Positions 10,247 to 22,300 of a stretch of 64,000 nucleotides of DNA are shown in pieces (within the stretch, counting starts at the first letter, position 1; each line of letters opens with the position of its first letter). A program made the position numbers and the translations under genes. Source of the DNA: Schistocerca nitens. Its lineage: Eukaryota; Arthropoda; Insecta; Orthoptera; Acrididae. A model generated the notes under the pieces. The model was not told where the DNA came from, ran no database searches, and worked only from the letters and a program-made list of their open reading frames with translations. The DNA lies in contig NC_064622.1 of assembly GCF_023898315.1 (NCBI RefSeq), positions 351,769,234 to 351,833,233 of the forward strand. The letters are read 5' to 3'.

Positions 10247-10850
10247 ATGGTGAAATACTACCAGTCGTTAACCGCGTCAGTTTGCTTTTCAGATTTCTTC
10301 AATGCTTTGCGCTCCTTCAAGATTACAATGGTGACCCTGGATGACTGCTCACTGTTTAGACGCACTGTGGCGCTCACTTACAAAAGGCAAGCCATCCTCA
10401 GCACTCTGTTTTCACGTGCATTCCACATAAGTAAGAGTAAAAGGTTGCGATCAAAGTTACACGTCCTCAGAGAAACATGGATGCCCAACTTCTATGATGA
10501 CCTACTCATAAATACGGCCTTCAAACGAAATGCTAACAATAATATTGTAAACAAGAAGAACGAAGGATCTGTTGTTCATTATGTTCTGTTAACATTTCTC
10601 ACTAGAGTAATCAACTGCACTGACATAAGCCTTCGGAAGAATTGTATAAAGACTACATATTTCAGTGAACACAAGAAAAACACCTCCACACAGCGGGAGT
10701 ATGGTGTATACAGATGAAACTAAAAGGACAATAAAGGAACAGGTCAATGAGTACGAATGACAAAAAATGTAAAATCAATGGTAGTTGAGCATCAAGAAGA
10801 ATGTGACCAGGTTACGAAACTCAAGAACATGCACGTGCCCGCCAGAGAAA
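10247..10850 (+). pseudogene. Penelope-like element remnant
   Basis: An open frame of 156 codons (10247-10717) carries TYKRQAILSTLFSRAFHIS, then a KLHVLRETW-NFYDDLL segment, and ends EYGVYR before a stop. In Penelope-like elements the RT thumb region has an R-A-I-----L--EL--L---F--NGY pattern followed by a linker to the GIY-YIG nuclease beginning GVY-I-C. The order and spacing here fit that pattern. The downstream frame (10757-10860) contains VVEHQEEC, which resembles the nuclease linker. No RT palm or nuclease catalytic residues are seen. The family is inferred from pattern memory only. Confidence 0.5.
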
Positions 10851-10853
10851 GTA

Positions 10854-12085
10854 TTGGGTTGGTCCGTAAGTTCGTAGCGTTTTTCCATAACATACACATA
10901 ACAAAGACTTTAGTTATAGACGTATTCTCCCTCACTATTTACAAGAGTCTGCCAACGCTAAGTTTTCGATTCTGCGATGGTAGAAATCACGTGTTTTGAG
11001 GCGAAGAACTCGTCGAGCCTTGATCGTAGTGCATTTTCATCTGGAAAGAAAGTTCCTTCTACTCTGTTCGATAGATTGCAGAGAAGGTGAAAATCTGCGG
11101 GTGCAAGGTCAGGTGAATAAGATGGATGCGGAATGAGTTCCCAATCCAATACCTGTAGTGTTTTCGGTCAGTCTAACAGAATGCGAGAAGGCGTCATCGT
11201 GAAGTAGCTTCACACTGTCTTCCTTGTCGTTGTTCTTCGTTGCGCATGCAAGATGTTTTAGTTGGTAACAATGCCAGCAGTGATGGTTACACCTTGGAGA
11301 AACAATTCTTAGTACACCACACCGTCGCTGTTCCACCTAATGCATAACACGTAGGATTTGAACGGGGATTTGCTGCTTTGTTTGGGCTCAACCATTCCTT
11401 TATGTTCCTTATGTTGGCATAAAGACACAATTTCTCGTGACCAGTAGCGTTACAGGATGAGAATGGTCAATGTTATTCACGATCCAGTTGATAACGAGCA
11501 AGCAGAGATGCACATATCATCGGCCCTTGATTTTTGGGATTTTGGTTTAGAGCATGCGGTATCCATATACTCGATTTTTAAACCTTCCGCGTTGCATACA
11601 AATGTCGTACGATGATGGAATGATCACAGTTCTTCCCATTTACATTTCTCGAGTATAATGACTTGCATCATTGTAGTTTAATGCTTTTAAACGATCTTCA
11701 TCAAACCTCAAAGGTCGTCCTGAACGTGGAGAGTCTCTAATGTCAAAAAGACCCTCCTTAAAACGAGAAAACCATTTTCTTGCCATCCTGTGTCCAATGT
11801 CATTATTCCCATACACGATTCACATGTTTCTGGGTGCCTCCGCTGCTGTCACCCTTCCACTGAACTCAAACAGAATATGCCTGAAATGTTCCTACTTTTC
11901 CATTTCGCGCTTCATTTTCTAGCGTCCACAGCTTCACTCACTACGTCCAAATGACAAAATGACAACATGTTAAATCAAATAACAAAAGTGAACTACAAAC
12001 AAAAATGACAATCGATAAATAAACCCATAGTAGCTGGAATACCAAAATGCAAAACAAAAAGATAGGAAATTATACACCAGCCTAA
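10854..12085 (-). mobile_element. Mariner-like element (degenerate)
   Basis: A 1.23-kb element between TA dinucleotides (10852-10853 and 12086-12087). The left end TTGGGTTGGTCCGTAAG and the complement of the right end (TTAGGCTGGTGTATAAT) match imperfectly. The transposase lies on the minus strand in broken frames. The frame at 10958-11149 has PHPSYSPDLAPADFHL, the YSPDLAP(S/C)D mariner signature that carries the third catalytic Asp. An upstream piece (about 11330-11930 on the complement) includes RFSRFKEG-like mariner text. Many stops mean it is inactive. Confidence 0.8.
10958..11149 (-). pseudogene. Mariner transposase C-terminal fragment
   Basis: The minus frame carries YSPDLAPADF followed by the usual mariner tail. 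DD34D mariner transposases are about 345 aa; only about 60 residues are intact here. The final catalytic Asp is present in PADF, but the partner residues are lost to frameshifts. Confidence 0.75.
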
Positions 12086-12089
12086 TAAT

Positions 12090-13380
12090 ATTTATAGAAG
12101 TAAATTCCGGAAAGCATTCGAAATATCGAAGAATTTATCAAATCTCACCGGAGGTAGCCTCTCGGGCTTACGTCTTTGTGGATACTCACTATCAAGGAAT
12201 TAAACACCCAGCCATGGAGAGCAAGGAACATAAACAAAAATAAAGTAAAAACTGTGGTGAAACAGCAAAAATAATATGAGTCCCCCTCTCTTTCAATATT
12301 TGTTTTGAATGCTCATCCAATGAATATTTTATTCATCAACACTGTCCTTTCGACACCCATCCAGGGTGGAACCCTGAAGGTGAACGTCAAACTATGAAGG
12401 TTTGAAGAGGACTGTGTCGTGACCTCACCATCAAAAATAGCAGCAACGAAAGACTGCAAACTTATATAAGAGGTGAATAATCCTACAGCACTGACCAAAT
12501 GGAACATGTCTAATAAAGTACAAAAAGAAATTGTGAACTCTTAGAAACAACGACGCTACATGAAGCTTGACTCACATACTGTATATGATCTACCCAAGGG
12601 TCATACCCCTATGCATATATTATTGTACAGCAAATCTAACATTATGTAACTGTTCTGCAGCTATAATGCAGCCTGAACGAAACGACCATAGATGTATCAG
12701 ATGCTTTTGGAGGATAGTGTTCCATACTACTGTCTGCTATTCTCACAATTGTTAATGGATGTTTCTGGTAATGCAGCCTAACCTGGCCTCTGTCCCATCA
12801 TGCTCAACCACTGATAGACAGGCAGCTTACATGTTTGATGATTGTGGTGTCCACCTGACTTGTATGTCTTGGGGAGTGTTCTAAAGGCGTGTGCTAAGGG
12901 CAAGGGATCGTTCCTGTAAGAGAGCCACTTGTGGTAATATTCTGGCACAGCGTTATGGCAAGCTACCTGCCTAGGTACTGCATGCTGCTTGGTAGTCCAT
13001 AACCAGCAAGTTACCATACCAGGCACATTTGCAAGTAACCGATAGGGACATAAAACAATAGTTGTTAGTGGGTACTATCGGTTGCAGGAAGTGCATGAGG
13101 ACAAACCCAAGGCTGAATTTCCAATTCCATGCAGCCACTGGTAGTGCTCCACAGTGCTATTTGGGTTGAAGAATGCACTGGCCAGTTTGCAATGCCTATT
13201 GGACGGAGCACTATGGAGCTTCATACTGAGACAGTAGATTGTGTGCTTACACAATAATACAGTATTGTCTAAAGACATCCAAGAATGCATAGTTCATATA
13301 TGGCATGTTTTAGTTGATTGCACGTGGTACAACTGACAGTCTCTAAAATTGTCATTTACTATTGAAAGAGATTCACTAAT
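12090..13380. other. No recognised feature
   Basis: Short ORFs only. I see no terminal repeats, LINE or transposase motif. Confidence 0.4.
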
Positions 13381-13815
13381 ATCATCCAGGATGAAGTGCG
13401 AAAAGACGTCGAGCTGATACAAGCCACGCAGGAAGTTATTGCTGCCAAGACAGAGAAAGAACTGTAGTCCTTTTCAAATTTTGCTAATTACTACAGAAAG
13501 TTTGTGTTAATGCTTGCAGAATTAACAAACCCGTTTACACTCCTGTTAAAGAAGGGATTAAAGTCTCAGTGTACTGTGAATTATGAAGAAGACTTACTTA
13601 CCTCTACCCCGTGTTTCACTTTCCCAGGTTATCAAAAGCAGTTCATGGAATCTTGTGGAATCAGTAAGCACACCTTAGGGTGCATGTTAAGCCAAGAAAT
13701 ACACGATGTGTAGCACCCAATAGTCTATACTTTTGGGCTACTAAGTATTCAGAAAAGCATTAATCAGTCACAGAGAAGGAGATACTTAGTCTCATTTATA
13801 GTCTTACATATTTCC
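13380..13815 (+). pseudogene. Ty3-type RT/RNase H connection fragment
   Basis: The plus-strand frames read FANYYRKFV-MLAELTNPFTLLLKKG, then a CFTFPGYQKQF stretch, then LGCMLSQE, then HPIVYTF. This is the conserved path from the end of Ty3/gypsy reverse transcriptase (NYYR-FI---A-----L--LLKK) into RNase H (LGAVLSQ, HPI-Y-S). It is interrupted by stops and cut at its right side by the piggyBac-like element at 13824. No protease, integrase or LTR was seen nearby. Confidence 0.75.
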
Positions 13816-14281
13816 TTTCTTAACACTTTGCCTTCCGCAGGTCTCGTACAAATTTATTCGCTTGGCACCGGCAGTACTAATTCGGATTACTTAGCTTGCC
13901 GCCTGCCGCTTGTCACCTTTCCGTTGATAGCAAGCTTCAAACACATTGACTTATGCGCACTTTAATTTTCCGGAAATCCTCCATTTCGCGGTATCGTTCC
14001 AAAAACTCGAATTTTCTTTCCAAGTAAGTTCTCTGCAAGTTCTACACTGTTATAATAATTATCCATGCAGAGGCGATGCCACTTTCCATCAGAAGGTGTA
14101 AATAGTTCCATCACAGTTTTTGCTAAAGGCTGTCCAGCGCCGGAGTATATCTTGAATGAGGAAATGCATCCCGTACTCGAATCACACAGCATCCGAATGA
14201 GTATGTCGTATATGGCAATTTTCGACGGATTGTAAATTTAACCGTCCACGCCACGGTATCATTCCTTCATCAGCTGAAATA

Positions 14282-15703
14282 CACTCCTGGAAATGGAAAA
14301 AAGAACACATTGACACCGGTCTGTCAGACCCACCATACTTGCTCCGGACACTGCGAGAGGACTGTACAAGCAATGATCACACGCACGGCACAGCGGACAC
14401 ACCAGGAACCGCGGTGTTGGCCGTCGAATGGCGCTAGCTGCGCAGCATTTGTGCACCGCCGCCGTCAGTGTCAGCCAGTTTGCCGTGGCATACGGAGCTC
14501 CATCGCAGTCTTTAACACTGGTAGCATGCCGCGACAGCGTGGACGTGAACCGTATGTGCAGTTGACGGACTTTGAGCGAGGGCGTATAGTGGGCATGCGG
14601 GAGGCCGGGTGAACGTACCGCCGAATTGCTCAACACGTGGGGCGTGAGGTCTCCACAGTACATCGATGTTGTCGCCAGTGGTCGGCGGAAGGTGCACGTG
14701 CCCGTCGACCTGGGACCGGACCGCAGCGACGCACGGATGCACGCCAAGACCGTAGGATCCTACGCAGTGCCGTAGGGGACCGCACCGCCACTTCCCAGCA
14801 AATTAGGGACACTGTTGCTCCTGGGGTATCGGCGAGGACCATTCGCAACCGTCTCCATGAAGCTGGGCTACGATCCCGCACACAGTTAGGCCGTCTTCCG
14901 CTCACGCCCCAACATCGTGCAGCCCGCCTCCAGTGGTGTCGCGACAGGCGTGAATGGAGGGACGAATGGAGACGTGTCGTCTTCAGCGATGAGAGTCGCT
15001 TCTGCCTTGGTGCCAATGATGGTCGTATGCGTGTTTGGCGCCGTGCAGGTGAGCGCCACAATCAGGACTGCATACGACCGAGGCACACAGGGCCAACACC
15101 CGGCATCATGGTGTGGGAAGCGATCTCCTACACTGGCCGTACACCACTGGTGATCGTCGAGGGGACACTGAATAGTGCACGGTACATCCAAACCGTCATC
15201 GAACCCATCGTTCTACCATTCCTAGACCGGCAAGGGAACTTGCTGTTCCAACAGGACAATGCACGTCCGCATGTATCCCGTGCCACCCAACGTGCTCTAG
15301 AAGGTGTAAGTCAACTACCCTGGCCAGCAAGATCTCCGGATCTGTCCCCCATTGAGCATGTTTGGGACTGGATGAAGCGTCGTCTCACGCGGTCTGCACG
15401 TCCAGCACGAACGCTGGTCCAACTGAGGCGCCAAGTGGAAATGGCATGGCAAGCCGTTCCACAGGACTACATCCAGCATCTCTACGATCGTCTCCATGGG
15501 AGAATAGCAGCCTGCATTGCTGCGAAAGGTGGATATACACTGTACTAGTGCCGACATTGTGCATGCTCTGTTGCCTGTGTCTATGTGCCTGTGGTCCTGT
15601 CAGTGTGATCATGTGATGTATCTGACCCCAGGAATGTGTCAATAAAGTTTCCCCTTCCTGGGACAATGAATTCACGGTGTTCTTATTTCAATTTCCAGGA
15701 GTG
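14282..15703 (+). mobile_element. Tc1-like element, copy A (complete, mutated)
   Basis: This 1422-bp element has inverted ends CACTCCTGGAAAT and TA target duplications (14280-14281, 15704-15705). It is nearly identical to the 29701-31119 copy and inserted inside the piggyBac-like transposase gene. The near identity of the two copies indicates recent activity of the family. Confidence 0.95.
14526..15548 (+). pseudogene. Tc1-like transposase with nonsense codon 29
   Basis: Same 1023-nt frame as the intact copy at 29853-30875, starting MPRQRGREPYVQL. Codon 29 is TGA (14610-14612) where the intact copy has Trp, truncating the product in the N-terminal DNA-binding region. The rest of the frame stays open to the TAG at 15546. 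It keeps the catalytic motifs FSDESRF, QQDNARPH and SPDLSPIEHVW. I noticed two other changes: Gln for Pro in RSRTxLGR, and Glu for Gly in IMVWxAISY. A downstream Met (14637) could restart translation, but it would lack the first helix-turn-helix. Confidence 0.93.
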
Positions 15704-16129
15704 TATTTTGAATTACATTAAACGTTTCTTTAACCTTTTTTGAAAAATAATCACTCACGAATTCCACTTTGACAAGCCGGTCGGCATTATCCAGTTTATT
15801 GTTGCTGTCGGATAAAGGTGAAAATGATATTTGTTTGAATCGGTTGCGGAACATCGTTTTGCGAAATATCGGTGTGACTATCAACGGATTCGTTGACCAA
15901 TAATAATCGATCCTTGCTTTTTTTACAGTTCCCATAAGGATAGCAAGCCCAAACCATTTTCTAAATTCGGGTCCCCTAATGTCAACAAATTTGGCATTTT
16001 TTTGTTGGTTTCGTTGCTAATATATTCAAATAGATCGTTCCCAGTATATAATTCTACGATATCCTCGACGCTCTGTCTGTCTATGGGAAATATGTTTGGA
16101 CCCGGGGATCCTTCAAATTTATTACTCAT

Positions 16130-16886
16130 CTTCATCATCATCATCATTTAAGACTAATTATGCCTTTCAGCGTTCAGTCTGGAGTCCCCCTTATAAAATT
16201 CCTCCATGATCCCCTATTCAGTGCTAACATTGGTGCCTCTTCTGACGTTAAGCCTATTACTTCAAAATCATTCTTAACCGAATCCAGGTATCTTCTCCTT
16301 GGAGAACCCATGAGTCTCTTGGGTAACTTTGCTTCTCCCATGCGTGTAACATGACCCCACCATCTAAGCCTGTTCGCCCTGACAGCTACATCTATAGAGT
16401 TCATTCCCGGTTTTCTTTGATTTCCTCATTGTGGACACCCTCCTGCCATTGTTCCCATCTACTAGTACCTGCAATCATCCTAGCTACTTTCATATCCGTA
16501 ACCTCAACCTTATTGATAAGGTAACCTGAATCCACCCAGCTTTCGGTCTCATACAACAAAGTTGGTCGAAAGATTAAACGGTGCACAGATAACTTAGTCT
16601 TGGTACTGACTTCCTTCTTGCAGAAGAGAGTAGATCTTAGCTAAGCGCTCACTGCATTAGCTTTGCTACACCTCGCTTCCAGTTCTTTCACTATGTTGCC
16701 ATCCTGTGAGAATATGCATCCTAAGTACTTGAAGCTGTCTACCTGTTATAACTTTGTTCTTCCTATTTGGCACTCAATCCGTTTATATCTCTTTGCCACT
16801 GACATTACTTTCGTTTTGGAGATGCTAATCTTCATACCATAGTCCTTACAATTCTGACCACTGCCCACTGCATTCTTCGTCTGATT
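16130..16886 (-). pseudogene. RTE-like LINE 3' fragment inside piggyBac
   Basis: The minus frames read TLLYETESWV and NKVEVTDMKVARMIAGTSRW, then RANRLRWWGHVTRMGEAKLP. This is the post-RT region of RTE-like LINEs (YGSETW, RLRW-GHV-RM). The 3' end is an (ATG)n tract (complement of 16129-16147), typical for this LINE type. It is 5'-truncated and inserted in the piggyBac-like transposase gene. Confidence 0.8.
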
Positions 16887-17254
16887 CAGCCGAATCAGTT
16901 GGCAACCGTAGCGTTCGCCAATTCTTCTTGGACGTATTTCACTATCTTCCTACAATTCTGCTTCACTTTCATTTTTTTTATATCCAGTGTCTTCTTCCCA
17001 ATCGGCCAAGTCTTCCGGAACGTCAGACAAGACGTCCGTGCATTCATCGTAAATAATCCTATTGTCTCTTTTGTCCGCCATGATGAAAGGGCACAGGTAC
17101 TTATAAAAAGAAAAAACTTGTTAACGTGTGTAACTTATTGTTACCTAAACAAAACACCAACAGAATGCAAAAGATACTAAAGTGCTGTCTCCGGCCACTG
17201 CGCGATACTATGCTCAAGACACCACTGTGGTGTCGCCGGACGGCGTAGTGTTAA

Positions 17255-18365
17255 CTACATTGATAAACCAAGACATTATGATCGCTGCCAACCACGATGT
17301 TGGACGCTGCAAGTGGCGTTACATATACATGACACGATGACAAAAGTATGTAAGCAGAACAGACACAGACAGCGGATCGTCCTACCAAAGATATGAGCTA
17401 CAAATGGGAAAATCCATCGAGATAAGCAATTTTGACGAAGAGTAGATTATTATTACCCAGAACCTGTGAACGAGCATCTCGAAAAGGGCGAAGCAGGTTG
17501 ACTGTTCATTTACTACTGTCGTGAGCATCTATGTAAAGAGATAGAAGCACAGTGAAATTACCACTGGGCGCTAATTGGTTGGACATCTGTGACTCTTCAC
17601 AGAACGTGGGATTCGGAGGCTTGTCTGCTCTCTAAAGCAGGATAGATGGTGATCTGTGTCATCCCTACCGAAAGAGCAGAAAGCTGATGCATGCACAAGT
17701 GTTTCAGAACACACCATTCATCGTACATTGTTGAACACTGAGCTCAGTAGCAGTCATGTTGACCCAGCGACATAGTTACAACTGCACTGGGCACAAGACC
17801 ATCAGTGGAAACGTGTCGGCTCTTTGAGTGAATCAACTTTTCCTACACTAGGTCGCCGGTCATTTCCACAAATGCCGTTATCGAGGTGAACGGCGCCTCA
17901 AAATGTGCAGCACGCCATGGATGCATGCTTGTGGAAGCAGTATTATGCTATGGGTGACATTCTCCTATGCTTGCAGGGGACGTATGATAGTAATCGTAGA
18001 CACGCTGACTGGTGCAAACCACCTGCATCCCTTTACGTTCGATGTCATCCCAGACAGGGATGTCATCTTGCACCGGTATGATTGTCCTAGTTTTGGACAG
18101 TGCTACAGTGGTCTGAGGGGCATTGTAATGAACTCACGTTGATGTCCTGGCGACCAAATTCGCCTGATGTGGATCCTATGGAACCCATCTGAGTCGCTAA
18201 CTGGCGCCATCACCGTTTACGCAAGTGAGCGGCCCGTATGTTACATATAATGCCACATACCTCCATAAACCTACCAACAAACTGTCGGATCCGTGATATG
18301 CAGAATCAGTGATGTATTCAAAGACAAACAAACAACTTATTAAGTAGGTGGTCAAAATGTAATAG
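17255..18365 (+). pseudogene. Tc1-like transposase relic
   Basis: Degenerate plus-strand transposase immediately right of the piggyBac-like element. The frame at 17903-18142 includes WMHACGSSIMLWVTFSYACRG (catalytic-core region between the first and second acidic residues). At about 18143-18180 a broken frame reads MSWRPNSPDVDPME, the SPDLNPIE-type signature. Terminal repeats are eroded. Confidence 0.6.
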
Positions 18366-18369
18366 CTCA

Positions 18370-19559
18370 TAAGCGTACATAGTAAACATCTTAAAGCTGT
18401 AATGTATCACACAGCATTAAAATGGCTGATGGATCTAAATATCCAACTAGCTATTGAACTCAATGAGCTTTACAACTTAGTGAGATTAATTCTGATGTAA
18501 TACAAAGCAGGTGCATGTGAGGGAATGTGTAGGTATTTCTCCTAAAGCTGTCGGTGGTTCTGTGTTGACGATGGAATATTCTACAAATAACGTGCAAACA
18601 ATGCGTAATTGTGCTGGTAAGCCTATGTGACGAAATAATGAGGTCGGCCCATGGCCCTAACTTAGTAAGGTATGGAGGGCATTGCATAAAACTATTGATG
18701 AAAAATGTGCAGACATGATGTGAAGAAATATTTAAAAAACCGCATACCCTGTGCACAAAGGGCTGAACCAAGCCATCAGCAAATTTCATTACAGAGATTA
18801 CCAAAGATGAGTAGATTATTCTAAATAATTGGTATCGTTATTTTTGGCTTCTTTTCATGGACACTGATGGGGAACTGATACGTTTTGACTATAATTCGTC
18901 GCTTTCTGGGTTATTTATCTTTACTTGCTGTGTCATATCAGCAAGCAGAGATAGTAGCTCAAGCAGTAGTTAACTAACAGATTTTGAGTCTTGGGAAACC
19001 AGAGAGCATGTTAACTCACCAGCGAACCAATTTTATGTCTGAACAGCTGTCCCCACTTTCACGATTTCGTAAGTTGTGAACAAATGCACCAAATCCACAA
19101 GTGAAAGGGAGGACAGAGCAGATGCACAAAAATATAGGGAGAATGTTTTTATGCCAATAGTCACCATACTCACTTGGTGACTCTGCTACTGTATGTGGTA
19201 GTAGCCTACAACTCATAAGTACACCAAGCTACAGGATTACCACTGTATGAGGTTATTTATCGACAGAAGATGCCTCTCCTTTTCAAACGGTGTAAACACT
19301 TCTGGGGAGGTATATCAGCTGTACACAATTTTTCTAAGAATTCACACCTCAAAGAACTCTTAGCGAAGGCCAGTGGTTCTCAAATATCGTCCTCATAGGT
19401 GCATGCCTACAGACCCTCTGGGATCTAGAAAGATAGCTGTGATCACTACACCATTCAGTCACTACCAGTGTCAGTGCATGCCTTTCCACGTCGATAGTGT
19501 GACAACTCTGTTCTAAAAATATTAGAAGAATTGGTAAAAAACATACCATCACGTGTAAT
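18370..19559. other. No recognised feature
   Basis: A 114-codon minus ORF (18460-18804) has a run of hydrophobic and His/Ser-rich residues but no recognisable domain. Nothing else is seen here. Confidence 0.4.
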
Positions 19560-19574
19560 CTATACCTATCAGAT

Positions 19575-19772
19575 TCAAATGGTTCAAAAGGCTCTGAGCA
19601 CTATGGGACTCAACATCTTAGGTCATAAGTCCCCTAGAACTTAGAACTACTTAAACCAACTAACCTAAGGACATCACACACACCCATGCCCGAGGCAGGA
19701 TTCGAACCTGCGACCGTAACAGTCCCGCGGTTCCGGACTGCAGCGCCAGAACCGCTAGACCACCGCGGCCGG
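19575..19772 (-). mobile_element. SINE family 1
   Basis: Full-length minus-orientation copy, with box B GGTTCGAATCC on its own strand. A 15-bp perfect target duplication, CTATACCTATCAGAT, flanks it (19560-19574 and 19773-19787). Confidence 0.95.
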
Positions 19773-19924
19773 CTATACCTATCAGATCTATGTATCTTAT
19801 TCAAGAAACTTCTGGCAGCGAGGATATCCTGCAACTTGATCAAAGAACATCCTTCCAGGCCGAAATGAAATATTTGAGCCATATGTGTTAATTGATAGAA
19901 AGTATCTAGACATGGTTTAGTGGG

Positions 19925-21130
19925 CATGCCAACCCTTCGCCTTTATGAAGACTTGAACTCTGCTGGTCACATTTTCAGTGAGGAGTCTGAATGTTTTTGG
20001 AGGAATGGAAGCCCATTCATCCTCTAGAGCCGAAACTAGAGAAGGTAGTGAGTTTTAACGCTGGTGTCTGGAGCCAAGTCAATGTTCAAACTCATCACAA
20101 AAGTATTCCACTGGAATCAGGTCAGGACTTAGGGCAGGCCATTCCATTTCAGGTATGTTATTGTCCACTTACCATTGCCTCACAGACTCTATCTTATGAT
20201 GGGGTGCACTGTCATACTGATACAGTCATTGTCTCCAAGCTCTTTCTTTACTGTATGCAATACATAATACTGTAAAATGTTCTCACATCTTTCCACATTT
20301 ATCATGGCTTAAGCGGATTACACTAACTGCGGAAACCAACCCGATACCTTACCACTACCTCCCGTGTACTTCATTGTTTCCAATGCACATGATGGTGGGT
20401 AACGTCTGCAGGCAGTATTCACATCCAAACACTTACATCGGATTTTCACAGGGTGTAGTGTGATTCGTCACTCTTTTCCAGTTATCCACTGTCCAGCAGC
20501 GCGGTTCTTGACACCACCTCAAGCGTTACATAGTATTGACTATATAAATGTGTAGCTTATGAGGAGCTGCTCTAAGACTGTACCACATTCCTCTATGCAC
20601 AATCATTGTGATAGCTGGACTGGTGGTAGAACTTTGGAAATAAAAAATAATTCCTTCAGCTGAGCTACTACTCTTGGCAATGTTCGACGTCCCTTGTCCT
20701 TCAGTAAATTAGATCACCCTGGTCTTGTTTTAGATTCAGTTGTTCCTTTGAGTTTCCCCTTCACAGTCACATCACCAACAGTCGACCTGAGCACGTTTCG
20801 TATAGTTGAAATGTCTTTGATAGATTTGTTACTGAGGTGACATTCATTGACCAGACCATGTTCAAAGTCACTGAGCTCTCTGGCTAACGCTTTCTTCTGT
20901 TATATGTTGAATTCAACTATCTACCAAAGCAGTGGGATAAATAGCTGTGACAAAGTCCACAAAAATCTAAAGGAATAGGTGACCGAGCGTACTGTAGATG
21001 GTAGCATTATCCTGTGGAGTAGAACTTTCTCAAAAGAACTCTGAAGAGTTTGGGCAGCCGATCACGTATACTTCAAAAACATTTACGTCTGTCCACAATT
21101 GCTCCTGAATAGAATGAGTGGTCTTAGCCA
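19925..21130 (-). pseudogene. Tc1-like transposase relic
   Basis: The C-terminus is at the left. The complement of 20150-19925 reads PEMEWPALSPDLIPVEYF, then NSLPSLVSALEDEWASIP and SRVQVFIKAKGW. This is the Tc1 C-terminal pattern (WPA-SPDLNPIE, then EEW--IP, then R---V---KGG). The upstream catalytic core is spread over several frames with stops. No convincing terminal repeats. Confidence 0.65.
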
Positions 21131-21779
21131 TTGGATGTGGAACCGTGAAATTTCACATCTACCTATGTGCAGTACACTTCCACCTAATCACTACCATAAG
21201 CGTAATCGATGTCTATTATAAAATATATGTATGCATGTATGTTTCGCATCTTCTCCTATACCACTATACTGCTTTCAATCAAACTTGGTACACACATCAT
21301 TTGTAGTCTGCAAAGGATCACTGTGGGTGGTAAGAACTATCTACCTATCAAAGGAGAGGGTTAGGGGTGTAAAAGAAGAAAAGATGAAAGAAAAAAAATG
21401 TTTATCGCTCAATAAATTTTCGCTATTCGTGCAGTAAAACTGCCGAATGAGGTATGGCGTTTTAATTTATTACTCCTTTATTATTATTTGCATTCACGAC
21501 GCATTTTGCAGACAGTATTCACACATAAACCACTCAATTTACTTGCAAAATTATATTGTTGAACCATACATTGTTCAGGAGATATGGCGTCATAAAGATG
21601 GAGCTGCATGATCACGAAACTGCAAGGCAGTATTGGCTACAGAGACAGGAGAAATATGTGTACAAATATGTTTGAAATATGATGTGCATACTCTGGCTGT
21701 GCTATGGATAAAAATCTCCTCTAAATCCCTTAATCGATTTCAGCCAAAGAAATACTTTTGGAGTAAGAACTACTAGCCT

Positions 21780-22300
21780 CCTATTTGGTGGGGGCTATGA
21801 CTTGGAGAGAGAAGGGAATAGGAGGAGATCGACAGAGAGGGTGGAGGAGGAGCTGGACACAAAAAGCAGGAGGAGGAGGAGGTGAAAAGAGAAAGGGAAG
21901 AGGATTACAAGGACAGAGAGAAGGAGGAGGAGGTGGAGGAGGAGGAGGAGGATAGAAAAAGTGGGGGTCAAATGGTTCAAATGGCACTGAGAACTAGAAC
22001 TTAGAGCTACTTAAACCTAACTAACCTAAGGACATCACACACATCCATGCCCGAGGCAGGATTCGAACCTGCGACCGTACCGGTCGCGCGGTTCCAGACT
22101 GAAGCGCCTAGAACCACGCGGCCACAGCGGCTGGCCCACTTAGAGAGGTTGGGGAGATAGAAGGGCATGGACAGAGAAAGGGAGGAGGATCTAGTGGATA
22201 AAGAGAGGGAGAAGGAGCAGATATACAGGGAGAAGGACAGGAGAAGATGGACAGATTGGGGAGGAAAGGAGGTGAACAGAGACGGAAGGAGGGAATGGAC
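21780..22300. repeat. GA-rich low-complexity tract
   Basis: Purine-rich GGA/GAGA repeats (about 21815-21966 and 22140-22300). They produce spurious proline- and leucine-rich ORFs on the minus strand, and a SINE interrupts the tract. Confidence 0.9.
21968..22134 (-). mobile_element. SINE family 1, internally deleted
   Basis: The head with box B GGTTCGAATCC is intact, but about 35 bases between GGCACTGAG and AACTAGAACT are missing relative to the other copies. I see no clear target duplication. Confidence 0.9.

Larger units (their letters stand above)
13960..17081 (-). pseudogene. piggyBac-like transposase, interrupted
   Basis: The pieces run right to left. A candidate N-terminus (MADKRDNRIIYDECTD) starts at about 17081. 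It is followed after the LINE insert by an internal block (16130-15930), then ARIDYYWSTNPLIVTPIF and RNRFKQI (15935-15710). After the Tc1 insert comes SADEGMIPWRGRL (about 14275), and then the block with GKWHRLCMDNYYNS and RVFGTIPRNGG (14192-13962). These match the DDE_Tnp_1_7 family (DEMMIPFKGR, MDNYY-S). The D of SADEG and the D of MDNYY correspond to catalytic positions. Stops and insertions abolish function. Confidence 0.85.
13824..17250 (-). mobile_element. piggyBac-like element, split by two insertions
   Basis: It is flanked by TTAA at 13820-13823 and 17251-17254, the obligatory piggyBac target. The ends are inverted: CACTTTGCCTTCCG on the left and CACTACGCCGTCCGG on the right (complement). 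It contains transposase fragments on the minus strand, interrupted by a Tc1 element (14282-15703) and a LINE fragment (about 16130-16886). With those removed it would be about 1.25 kb. It inserted in or beside an older Ty3 fragment. Confidence 0.88.

Noticed and set aside
14630..15061. Arg-rich antisense ORFs over the Tc1 transposase
   Set aside because: They mirror the coding strand's GC-rich codons and appear identically in both Tc1 copies.
18460..18804. Host membrane protein gene from a 114-codon ORF
   Set aside because: No domain, no splice or promoter support, and codon content is not distinct from the surrounding noncoding DNA.
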